From: Bacteroidales bacterium
GTDB taxonomy: Bacteria; Bacteroidota; Bacteroidia; Bacteroidales; JAGOPY01
NCBI GenBank assembly: GCA_017991835.1
Contig: JAGOPY010000013.1
Location: 1-64,000 of the forward strand
Direction: 5' to 3'
DNA: 64,000 nucleotides
Position 1 is the stretch's first letter, and every line of letters begins with the position of its first letter. Shown one piece after another: positions 27,958 through 35,352 of this stretch. The position numbers and the translations under genes were made by a program. A model generated the notes under the pieces. The model had not been told where the DNA came from, ran no database searches, and was given only the letters and a program-made list of their open reading frames with translations.

Positions 27958-28855
27958 GGTCTTCGTCCTTTTCTTTATAAAAATTGATGAATATCTCCTC
28001 CAGGCCCGGCTCGGGAATAGTAAGATCTGCAACCGGAAGTGCTGACAGCTCTTGCAACGTTTTGCCGATATTACGGCCAAGAAGGAATTCGTAAGTCAGT
28101 CCTTCGTGCTTCACCAGCTCCGCTTCGGCCAGCTTGAGCTCCCCGACAGGATGTGAAAGGGTCAGGATAATCTTCTTCCTCAGAATCTTTCTGAGGTTCT
28201 CAATGGTATCCTTCGTTTCAATCCGTCCGTTCCGGATGATGGCCATCCGGTGACAGACCCGCTCTACTTCGCCCAGGTTGTGCGTCGACAGGAACGTTGT
28301 GGCTCCCTCTCTCCGCCGTTCTTCCAGGAGCCTGTAAAATTCCTCCTGCATCAGCGGATCAAGGCCGATGGTAGGCTCATCCAGGATCAGAAGCTCCGGC
28401 CGGTGGAAAAAAGCCTGCACGATCCCCAGTTTCTGCGCAGTCCCGTGTGAAAGGTATTTGATCTTTCGTTCAAGGCTCTGCCCCGATAATTCGAACCTTT
28501 CCGCCAGTTCCGCCCCCGGATTGCCGCCGATGCCCCGCAGAGCTGCACAAAAGCGAAGGAACTCAAGACCCGTCAGGTTGCCGTAAGCCGAAAAGCTTCC
28601 CGGCAGGTAGCCGCATTTTTTCCTGATCTCCTCCGAATGGCCTTTGATCTGTTTCCCGAAAAGATAGATTTGCCCGGCGGTAGGCCGGAGCAGGTCAAGC
28701 AGCATCCGGATGGTCGTCGTCTTCCCCGCCCCGTTCGGACCCAGAAAACCAAAGATCTCGCCGCTAAAGACATCTAACGAAATATCATTTACCCCGGCAA
28801 AACTCCCGAAATATTTCGTAACATCCTCAATATGAATCACCACCAACCTTTCCAT
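27950..28855 (-). CDS. ABC transporter ATP-binding protein
   Basis: This 301-residue ATPase has Walker A GPNGAGKTT at residues 39-47, the signature LSHGTAQKLGI (about 135-145), Walker B LLILDEPTIGLDP (about 155-167) and the H-loop STHNL (about 190). The last 90 residues form the C-terminal extension common in ABC-2 exporter ATPases. It is the first gene of a two-gene minus-strand operon with the overlapping permease. The signature has H instead of the usual S or G in the third position (LSHG in place of LSGG), a tolerated variation in this subfamily. Confidence 0.88.
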   Translation of the reverse strand: MERLVVIHIEDVTKYFGSFAGVNDISLDVFSGEIFGFLGPNGAGKTTTIRMLLDLLRPTAGQIYLFGKQIKGHSEEIRKKCGYLPGSFSAYGNLTGLEFLRFCAALRGIGGNPGAELAERFELSGQSLERKIKYLSHGTAQKLGIVQAFFHRPELLILDEPTIGLDPLMQEEFYRLLEERRREGATTFLSTHNLGEVERVCHRMAIIRNGRIETKDTIENLRKILRKKIILTLSHPVGELKLAEAELVKHEGLTYEFLLGRNIGKTLQELSALPVADLTIPEPGLEEIFINFYKEKDEDHD

Positions 28856-28889
28856 TTTTCTAATTCCCTTTTCCCTATTCCTTTATTTC
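28855..28889. repeat. Heptamer tract (TTTTCCC type)
   Basis: Five in-phase 7-mers, including TTTTCCC at 28869-28875, lie just upstream of the ABC ATPase start codon. The unit is the complement of the GGGAAAA-type units at 63767-63801. Confidence 0.6.
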
Positions 28890-29196
28890 GCCGTAAATTT
28901 CCCTAATTTTCATCTCATCACAACATTTATGATAAATTTCTTACCCAAATAAAAATTATCTGACATTACTAACAATCGCCAATCAATTCGCAGAATTGTC
29001 CACTGCCGACTGACGACCGCCTACTCTACTCTCCCTCAATAAGTTAAAAAAATATTTCCTCTCTACCGGGTATTTTTTGCTCAAAAACAGGATTAATAGA
29101 TAAGAAAGCGATCATCCCTCTGCCCGACCGATCTGCCGGATTAAAAATTCCATCCCACCCCAGTTCACTGAATTTTAATCCTTAAACCACTTTCTT
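28856..29196. other. Divergent intergenic region with two heptamer tracts
   Basis: This 341-nt gap separates the minus-strand ABC operon from the plus-strand lipoprotein gene. It holds the heptamer tracts at 28855-28889 and 28995-29036. I see no convincing TAnnTTTG promoter for the plus-strand gene, no RNA gene and no conserved reading frame. Confidence 0.5.
28995..29036. repeat. Heptamer tract (ACTGCCG/ACTGACG type)
   Basis: About six in-phase 7-mers, including ACTGCCG (29002-29008) and ACTGACG (29009-29015). They are the reverse complement of the CAGTCGG family seen at 2552 and 4453. Confidence 0.6.
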
Positions 29197-30444
29197 ATGA
29201 AGAATTTAATTGAAATGATGCTGGTGGCAGTTTTCATGTCGGGTTGTGCTGAAATCATGACGGAAGAAGAAATGCCGGACAAATGGAACGGGTATTTCCA
29301 CTATCTCAAAACCGGGGAGATGGTCCATACATTGTGGGCCGGTAAAAACATCAATGTCGGCACGGTCACTTACGGGATCGATGAAAATGCCAACTTCTAT
29401 GCCACTTATGATTGCAGCGCCCCGGGATGGAAGATGTCGGAAACACATATGTATGCCGGAACCAAAGCAGGAATGCCGCTGAATAAGCCGGGCAGGCCCA
29501 AGATCGGTCAGTTCCCCAACTCGGGATGCCATAGTCCGCGGGTAAGCACATTTACTTATCGCGTGCCACTGTCGTCGCTTCCCCCGTGCGCCTCGCCGGG
29601 GTTTGTCGTGGCCGCTCACTGTGTAGTTCATGGCCCCGGAGGAAAAACCGAGAGTGCCTGGGCCGAGGGCAGTTATACTTTCAGCGACAAAGGCTGGGGT
29701 TGGTACGACGACTATTACTACGATCCGCCGCAGGAGCCCGGACCGGTTCTGTATGGCACCTCCTGCGCCAACGACTCCTTACGGATCTATCACCTGGATA
29801 TCTCAACAGGTTGTGTTGAACTGATCCTGGAAGAATACGTCGGCGGCAGCCCCGGATTTTATGACGGGGCCGATTACGATCCGGTGACCGGTTTGCTGTT
29901 TTTTATCAAATACACCACTTCCGAATTATGGATCAACCACCTGCAGGGTGAAGAGCCTTCATTCTGTGCCGGCATCCTGTCAGGGCCATCCACCTGCGGG
30001 ACGTTTCAAGGGGATCACTATTACTACATCAACAATTCCACCGGATCGATCCAAAGCGTGAGTTTCACCAGTACCTGGCTGATTGCGGAGGAAATGCCCC
30101 TGGATACACTGCCGGCCGGCTACGCAGTCAATGATATAGCCATGGATTCCTCCGGCGAAAGCCTGTATATCCTGGCGCAAAACCAATCGGGCAGCATGCA
30201 GTTGCTTCGCTGGGATGCCGGGGAGCCGGCCTTTTTCAGCATGCCGGTAGCGGTCAGTGAGGATGCACAGATAGCTTTTGGCAGCGATGGATTGCTTTAT
30301 GCCGTGAGTTCAACGGGTGAATGCGATACCTGCTTCTATATTTATACCATCGACCTGGAGAACGGAATGCTGGAGTTTGTTGAAGACGATGTGATTATGT
30401 TCGATGATCCTTTCAGTGATCTCTCGCGCGGGCCATCGCTCTGA
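29197..30444 (+). CDS. Lipoprotein with ETHLYVG-type beta domain and C-terminal propeller (1 of 3)
   Basis: This 415-residue protein has a lipobox ending at C17 (MSGC). Residues about 30-185 form a conserved domain (WAGKNINVGTVTYG, W-x-MSETHM, PKIGQFP, AHCVV, AWAEG). It resembles the domain found in many secreted bacterial proteins with the pattern GW.L.ETHL, FPY and AAHAVV followed by ETAW. Residues about 195-400 form a beta-propeller-like half with YGTSCANDSL and ALGSDG-like turns. The protein ends in an acidic tail, DDPFSDLSRGPSL. It is the first and most divergent of three paralogs (29197, 31342, 32971). The function is unknown; surface or periplasmic binding is likely. Confidence 0.75.
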   Translation: MKNLIEMMLVAVFMSGCAEIMTEEEMPDKWNGYFHYLKTGEMVHTLWAGKNINVGTVTYGIDENANFYATYDCSAPGWKMSETHMYAGTKAGMPLNKPGRPKIGQFPNSGCHSPRVSTFTYRVPLSSLPPCASPGFVVAAHCVVHGPGGKTESAWAEGSYTFSDKGWGWYDDYYYDPPQEPGPVLYGTSCANDSLRIYHLDISTGCVELILEEYVGGSPGFYDGADYDPVTGLLFFIKYTTSELWINHLQGEEPSFCAGILSGPSTCGTFQGDHYYYINNSTGSIQSVSFTSTWLIAEEMPLDTLPAGYAVNDIAMDSSGESLYILAQNQSGSMQLLRWDAGEPAFFSMPVAVSEDAQIAFGSDGLLYAVSSTGECDTCFYIYTIDLENGMLEFVEDDVIMFDDPFSDLSRGPSL

Positions 30445-30470
30445 TTTGGGAAAACAAGCTTATTTTATAC

Positions 30471-30478
30471 TAATTTTG
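30471..30478 (+). promoter_or_regulatory. -7 promoter element for the 30519 gene
   Basis: TAATTTTG with TTTG at 30445-30448, 22 nt upstream. It lies between the first lipoprotein gene and the small exported protein and gives a leader of about 34 nt. Confidence 0.5.
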
Positions 30479-30518
30479 GATTTTTAATGTTAATGTTAAA
30501 AATATATTCCAAATTAAT

Positions 30519-31052
30519 ATGAAAAAGCTGATTACAATATGTATGATCCTGTCGGGAATCCTTTTTGCATTTCCAGTATTGGCACAGGTTAATAAAAATA
30601 AACCGGTCAACAAGGAAAGTACGTCCGACAAAAAACCGGGAACAATTACGGCAAACACCAAAGGGGCAACGGCCACCAAAATGTTCGATGCTGCCGGAAC
30701 CCTGATCTTCACGCACGACCAGATGGGATACGTAAGAAATGCCCGCAACCGGGTATTTTTCCAGTACACGGCAGCCGGCGACATCATTAAGAAAAGAGCG
30801 GTCATCGGTTCTGTGAAGAACGGCATTTTCCGCGACAGGCTGGGAAAAGAGTACGCCCGTATAGTGCAGGATGGCAAAGTGGTTGACGCGAACAGCAAAC
30901 CGGTTGGCACGATTAAAACCGATGGGACTGTCCTGGATAAGAACGGCACTAAGATCGGTTCTGCCCCCGGAGTCAATGTCAATGTGGCCGTCATGGTCTA
31001 TTTCTACAGAGATGTCCTGGAAAATACGAAAGTGAAAGGCTCCGTAAGGTAA
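30519..31052 (+). CDS. Small exported protein with repeated G-x-IG/D-x-x-G motifs
   Basis: This 177-residue protein has a signal peptide (MKKLITICMILSGILFAFPVLAQ, residues 1-23) and a Lys/Asn-rich stretch. About five repeats of a short beta motif follow, seen as MFDAAGTLIFTHDQMGYV, VFFQYTAAGDIIKK, RLGKEYARI, NSKPVGTIKTDGTVLDKNG and GTKIGSAPG. The pattern resembles the five-fold beta-flower type of exported Bacteroidota proteins, which I recall only in outline. It has its own promoter and terminator and sits between two members of the lipoprotein family. The role is unknown. Confidence 0.65.
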   Translation: MKKLITICMILSGILFAFPVLAQVNKNKPVNKESTSDKKPGTITANTKGATATKMFDAAGTLIFTHDQMGYVRNARNRVFFQYTAAGDIIKKRAVIGSVKNGIFRDRLGKEYARIVQDGKVVDANSKPVGTIKTDGTVLDKNGTKIGSAPGVNVNVAVMVYFYRDVLENTKVKGSVR

Positions 31053-31068
31053 ATATCTCCAATGGACA

Positions 31069-31093
31069 AAATCGCACTATTGTGCGGTTTTTT
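31069..31093 (+). terminator. Rho-independent terminator after the 30519 gene
   Basis: AAATCGCAC and GTGCGGTTT form a stem around a TATT loop, followed by a run of T. It lies 17 nt after the stop codon. Confidence 0.75.
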
Positions 31094-31341
31094 AGACTGA
31101 ATTCTCTATTGCCAAATCATCCGGGAAATATTTTACAGATATTCCAGTTGGTTTACTTATTGTTATTCATCTGACTTACAAATACTTGTAAGGATTTATT
31201 GTTTTTCTTTCCACTTATTGCTGATTTCAGGAACGGCATTTGCAATTCCGGCATGGCATTTTTCCGGCCCGTATAATTAACCGGGGGAGAATTGCTGCTC
31301 ATGTTCTTAGCCCAAAATCTAGCTAACCAAAACTCAGCGAT

Positions 31342-32595
31342 ATGAAAAAGACAGTATTATTCTTCACTCTTGCCCTGCTTATGCTGGCCTGCAACAAACA
31401 GAATCAATTAGTCGACGACGGCAATAAATGGAACGGATATGAAAAGTACCTTAAAATGGGCGAGCAGGTCCATACCCTGTGGGCTGGAAAAAACATCAAT
31501 GTAGGAACTGCCACCTATGGCATCGACAACAATGCAAACTTCTATGTAACTTATGATTGCAGCGCGTCGGGATGGACTATGTCGGAAACTCACATGTTTG
31601 CCGGCGATAAGGCGATCATGCCGTTAAACAAACCGGGCTCACCAAAAATTGGCCTGTTTCCTAATTCCGCTTGCCACAATCCGAGGGTGAGCACAATTAC
31701 CTATACTGTACCGCTTTCAACTCTCCCGCCATGTGAAGAACCCGGTTTTGTAGTTGCTTCCCATTGCGTAGTGCACAGCCCAAACGGCAAATGCGAAACA
31801 GCCTGGGCCGAAGGCGATTTTAAATTTACTGACAAAGGCTGGGGATGGTATGATGTTTATTACTTCAACCAGCCCGTCAATGAATATACGATCCTTTACG
31901 GGACCAACTACACGAATGATTCATTACACCTTTATCATATTGACGCAACGAACGGGGGAGCAACAAAGATCCTGTCCGAATACGTCGGGGATTCCGGTGG
32001 AAGTTATGATGGTGCCGCTTATGATAGCGAATCAACCGCTTTCTTCTTTGTGAAGGAAGGGGAACCCGATCAGATTTGGGTCAATGTCCTTTCCGACGAA
32101 GCCCCGTCATTTTATTCAGGAGACCTCAGTGGTGAATCGGCCAGTGCCACATATCGGGAAGGCACCTACATTTATGTCGATGCTACCACCAATACAATAA
32201 AAGAAGTAACATTTAACGAAGACCTGACCAAGGCCGGCGAATCGGTCGTGGATGAAATTCCTGGTTCGGTTACGGTTAATGACATTGCCGTAAGCCCTGA
32301 CGGCGAGACGCTTTATATCCTTGGCGAAGTGAATGGCGGAGGTAAAGAACTGATAACCTATGATACGAATACGGATACTTTTTACTCCATGGATATTTCG
32401 GTTACCACAGGGGCCCAGATTGCCTTTGGCAGCGATGGCGCACTGTATGTCGTTGCAACGATCGTTGAAGGTGGAAGCCATTCGCTCATCTACAGCCTGG
32501 ATCCCAGTTGCGGAACGCTCATCCCGATCGAAGACGATGTCATTATAATTATCGACGATCCGTTCTCCGACCTGTCAACAGGTCCGATTATGTAA
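31342..32595 (+). CDS. Lipoprotein with ETHLYVG-type beta domain and C-terminal propeller (2 of 3)
   Basis: This 417-residue paralog of the 29197 and 32971 products has its lipobox Cys at residue 17 (LMLAC). The N-terminal domain is highly conserved: LWAGKNINVGTATYGID, YDCSASGW, MSETHMFAGDK, NKPGSPKIG, PRVSTITY and the motif AWAEGDFKF. The propeller-like half contains LYGTNYTNDSLHLYHID and LYILGEVNGGGKEL, shared almost word for word with 32971. The C-terminus is acidic, ending IDDPFSDLSTGPIM. Copies 2 and 3 resemble each other more than copy 1, so the family probably arose by two successive duplications. Genes are separated by over 280 nt with hairpins, so each is likely its own transcription unit. 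Confidence 0.75.
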   Translation: MKKTVLFFTLALLMLACNKQNQLVDDGNKWNGYEKYLKMGEQVHTLWAGKNINVGTATYGIDNNANFYVTYDCSASGWTMSETHMFAGDKAIMPLNKPGSPKIGLFPNSACHNPRVSTITYTVPLSTLPPCEEPGFVVASHCVVHSPNGKCETAWAEGDFKFTDKGWGWYDVYYFNQPVNEYTILYGTNYTNDSLHLYHIDATNGGATKILSEYVGDSGGSYDGAAYDSESTAFFFVKEGEPDQIWVNVLSDEAPSFYSGDLSGESASATYREGTYIYVDATTNTIKEVTFNEDLTKAGESVVDEIPGSVTVNDIAVSPDGETLYILGEVNGGGKELITYDTNTDTFYSMDISVTTGAQIAFGSDGALYVVATIVEGGSHSLIYSLDPSCGTLIPIEDDVIIIIDDPFSDLSTGPIM

Positions 32596-32607
32596 AAATA
32601 AAAAGAA

Positions 32608-32636
32608 GAGGCTGTCTAAAAAGTCTGGGCAGCCTC
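32608..32636 (+). terminator. GAGGCTG-type hairpin without a T run
   Basis: GAGGCTG and CAGCCTC ends enclose imperfect pairing around a TAAAAAG centre. It shares its stem ends with terminators at 11161 and 34233 but is followed by TGCATAG, so termination may be weak. Confidence 0.55.
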
Positions 32637-32650
32637 TGCATAGTTATCAG

Positions 32651-32672
32651 ACCGACGACTAAAGCCGTCGGT
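32651..32672. repeat. Short hairpin ACCGACG/CGTCGGT
   Basis: ACCGACG (32651-32657) pairs with CGTCGGT (32666-32672) around an ACTAAAGC-like loop. It is a possible dispersed palindromic unit. Confidence 0.5.
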
Positions 32673-32695
32673 TCCCGCATCTCATTTAATACGGA

Positions 32696-32736
32696 GCTTA
32701 TTTGCAGCGAATTATTTATATTCGTTACAAATAAGC
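32696..32736. repeat. Long hairpin GCTTATTTG/CAAATAAGC
   Basis: GCTTATTTG (32696-32704) pairs with CAAATAAGC (32728-32736), and the inner AGCGAAT and ATTCGTT extend the stem with one wobble pair. Confidence 0.6.
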
Positions 32737-32784
32737 ATGTTCTTTTCACATTACACTGATTTCACGTGTAACCTTTACGATTGT

Positions 32785-32816
32785 CCCTGGATTAATGCTT
32801 CCAGGGTCTTTTTTTT
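32785..32816 (+). terminator. Rho-independent terminator in the gap before 32971
   Basis: CCCTGGA (32785-32791) pairs with TCCAGGG (32800-32806), and TC plus eight T follow. Confidence 0.8.
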
Positions 32817-32970
32817 CAGCATTTTTCCCGCCATCCCGAAAAAAATAAAACCTTATTGAAACCTGACCGTATAATCAGGACGGTATCGGTAATGGTAATC
32901 TTTATCTGTCCACTGAATTGAATTGAAACAAATTTTAATAACTGAAAATTAAATCTTTAAAAACAAAATT

Positions 32971-34215
32971 ATGAAAAAAGCACTCTTTTTCTTGCTGGTT
33001 CTGGTCATCGCAACCTCCTGCTACAAACAAGGACAGGTAAACGAGACCCAGGACAAATGGAACGGCTACGAGAAATTCCTGAAAACAGGCGAACAGGTAC
33101 AAACCTTATGGGCCGGGAAAAATATTAATGTCGGGACTGTAACCTACGGACTCGATGATAATGCCAATTTCTATGCAAAATATGATTGCAGTGCGTCCGG
33201 ATGGACGATCTCTGAAACACATATGTTTGCAGGCGACAAAATCGACCTCCCTCGTAATAAACCGGGAAGTCCGAAAATCGGTCAGTTTCCGAATTCCGGA
33301 ACGCATAGCCCCAGGGTAAGTACCTATACCTATTATGTTCCACTGAGCACGCTTCCTCCATGCGCAGAGCCCGGATTTGTCGTTTCTGCTCATTGTGTGG
33401 TTTACGGCCCGAATGGAAAATCTGAAACCGCATGGGCAGAAGGCGACTTTAAATTTACCGACAAAGACTGGGGATGGTATGATATTTACTATTACAACCA
33501 ACCGCCGAACCAGTTCACTATCCTTTATGCCACTTCTTTTACAAATGACACGCTGAAGCTTTTCCATATCGATATGACAAACGGCCATACGGACCTCATT
33601 CTGAAAGAGGCAATCAATACGGGCGGCCGGATCGATGCAGCAGCGTATGATGCATTGTCGGGTATGTTCTTCTTTGCCGACTATGATTATAACACCCTGT
33701 ATGCCAACCAGATGCATGATACCGATCCTTCCTACGTTTCCGGAACGATTACCGGTAAAGCCGCCAGCGCTACCTTCTACAACAATGAATATTATTATGT
33801 CGATGAGTACACCAATACGATCAATAAGGTCTCTTTCAATACCGATTGGACTGTTGCCTCTGAAACTATCCTGGATACGATCCCGAGTTCGGTCCTGGTT
33901 AATGATATCACTATGAATCCGGAAGGTACCGTGATATACATGATTGGTGAAGTGAACGGTGGAGGAAGAGAACTGATCTCCTGGGATGTCGCTACCGAAT
34001 CGTTCTATTCTATGGCAATCAGTATTACTACGGGCGGGCAGATCGCTTACGGAAGCGACGGTGAATTGTATGTGATCGCCCCGATATCGGAAGGAGGAAG
34101 CCATTCCCTGGCCTATACTCTGGATCCGACCACCGGGACTTTGACACCGATTGAAGATGATATTATCATTATTGATGATCCGTTCTCGGATCTTTCCAAA
34201 GGGCCAATCCTTTAA
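32971..34215 (+). CDS. Lipoprotein with ETHLYVG-type beta domain and C-terminal propeller (3 of 3)
   Basis: This 414-residue lipoprotein (Cys 17 after IATS) is the third paralog. It has the same conserved N-terminal domain (LWAGKNINVGTVTYGLDD, SETHMFAGDK, AHCVVYGPNGKSETAWAEG) and the same propeller-like half (TILYATSFTNDTLKLFHID, MIGEVNGGGREL, IAYGSDGELYVIAP). It ends IIDDPFSDLSKGPIL. The invariance of this last motif among three otherwise diverging C-termini suggests a selected role, for example in folding, sorting or processing. No T9SS sorting domain is present. A strong terminator follows. Confidence 0.75.
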   Translation: MKKALFFLLVLVIATSCYKQGQVNETQDKWNGYEKFLKTGEQVQTLWAGKNINVGTVTYGLDDNANFYAKYDCSASGWTISETHMFAGDKIDLPRNKPGSPKIGQFPNSGTHSPRVSTYTYYVPLSTLPPCAEPGFVVSAHCVVYGPNGKSETAWAEGDFKFTDKDWGWYDIYYYNQPPNQFTILYATSFTNDTLKLFHIDMTNGHTDLILKEAINTGGRIDAAAYDALSGMFFFADYDYNTLYANQMHDTDPSYVSGTITGKAASATFYNNEYYYVDEYTNTINKVSFNTDWTVASETILDTIPSSVLVNDITMNPEGTVIYMIGEVNGGGRELISWDVATESFYSMAISITTGGQIAYGSDGELYVIAPISEGGSHSLAYTLDPTTGTLTPIEDDIIIIDDPFSDLSKGPIL

Positions 34216-34232
34216 ATAAAATAGATGAATGA

Positions 34233-34268
34233 GAGGCTGTCATGATTTACCTGGCAGCCTCTTTTTTT
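34233..34268 (+). terminator. Rho-independent terminator after the third lipoprotein gene
   Basis: GAGGCTGTCA and CTGGCAGCCTC arms around a short loop (34233-34261) are followed by seven T. It belongs to the same stem family as 11161 and 32608. Confidence 0.85.
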
Positions 34269-34469
34269 GTCCTCATGGAAAGTAACAGTATCGATCAGGC
34301 GCTTTTTTAACCAATTTTCATCAACACGGCCATGTGGATAAATTGTCGCTAAAGCCCAGTGTATTAAATGATATCTATATTACTTTTTTACTTTTTTTCG
34401 ATAAACCTGAGCATGTTGAGCAATGCATTCGAATTATATGCTTTAAACCACTAAATTGATCATCTCCCG

Positions 34470-35330
34470 GTGAATTCCTTTTGGAAATATATTATTTCTT
34501 TTTCTGTATCTTCTGTTCTCCTTTGCGGATTGCTCGGCCTGGCCATTCCTGCAAATGAATTTACTGACCTGGTGAAATACCGGCTTAAAGGGAAAGTCAA
34601 ATCGGTCATGGAAATCAAATATACATTGGATGGAAAAGGAAAGAAAGCCACCCGTGACAGGATCGTTTACCAGAAATTCACCGAATTCAGCGAGGAGGGT
34701 TATGAATCGGAGGTCACCCTTTTCAGAGGCGGATCGGCCTACCTGACTTCCAGGTTTATTCCGGGCATGAACGGAAAACCTGAACAGATGCATGAATACA
34801 ATCCCGACGGTTCGGTTAATTTAACCATAACATTTTTATACGATGAAAAAGGATATAAATCTGCAGGCCTTTACAATTGGTCCGAAAGTCACAATATAGG
34901 TGAAATCTGTGAGAACTCTGACTATTATTATGAAATCATTCAAAACGATATTTTCACGAAAGTGGTGTTTACAAATGAATACAGGGGCTTTTGTATCGAA
35001 GAAAATTACCTGAAAGCAGACAGTACCCTCTCTTTCCAGATCACTGCCAAATACGACTTCCGGGGAAATAAGCTCGAATCGGCGTATTACCATGGTAACG
35101 GACGCTTATCGTGGATCACCAAATACAAATATGACCGCTATGATAACATGATTGAAAGCCGGATCTTTAAAAGCAATTATATCGCCGTCCTTTCCCTGTA
35201 TGAATACCAGTTCGACCCGACAGGCAACTGGACCACGAAAAAAGAGGAACGGGATGTCCATATAAATATTCTGACTGAAGGTCTGGAACAGTCGGATATG
35301 ATAACCGAACGCATCATCGAATATTACTAA
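34470..35330 (+). CDS. Exported YD-repeat-like protein of unknown function
   Basis: This 286-residue protein starts at a GTG; its N-terminus (MNSFWKYIISFSVSSVLLCGLLG) is a signal peptide or anchor and no ATG is available nearby. The rest contains repeated short beta motifs with Y-D and N-x-x-E spacing (LYDEKGYKSAGLY, KYDFRGNKLESAYYHGNGRL, KYKYDRYDNMIESRIF, YEYQFDPTGNWTTKK), as in RHS/YD-type repeats of exported Bacteroidota proteins. It lies 22 nt upstream of the tail-fibre-like gene in the same direction, so they may share a transcript. No enzymatic motif was seen. Confidence 0.65.
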   Translation: MNSFWKYIISFSVSSVLLCGLLGLAIPANEFTDLVKYRLKGKVKSVMEIKYTLDGKGKKATRDRIVYQKFTEFSEEGYESEVTLFRGGSAYLTSRFIPGMNGKPEQMHEYNPDGSVNLTITFLYDEKGYKSAGLYNWSESHNIGEICENSDYYYEIIQNDIFTKVVFTNEYRGFCIEENYLKADSTLSFQITAKYDFRGNKLESAYYHGNGRLSWITKYKYDRYDNMIESRIFKSNYIAVLSLYEYQFDPTGNWTTKKEERDVHINILTEGLEQSDMITERIIEYY

Positions 35331-35352
35331 CCCGCTTGAAAATATCAGGGCT

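Larger units (their letters stand above)
32596..32970 (+). other. Structured intergenic region between lipoprotein paralogs
   Basis: The 375-nt gap holds three hairpins in a row (32608-32636, 32651-32672, 32696-32736) and then a rho-independent terminator (32785-32816). I see no reading frame with protein-like features. The density of structure is higher than in the other gaps and could mark a dispersed repeat or a small RNA. Confidence 0.5.

Noticed and set aside
27958..28080. Upstream start of the ABC permease at 28080
   Set aside because: It would add 41 residues encoded within the ATPase gene, with no permease-like sequence; 27957 gives the normal overlap and N-terminus.
33106..34104. 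332-codon open frame antisense to the third lipoprotein gene
   Set aside because: The sense frame is conserved in three paralogs; the antisense frame is not maintained at the same position in the other copies.
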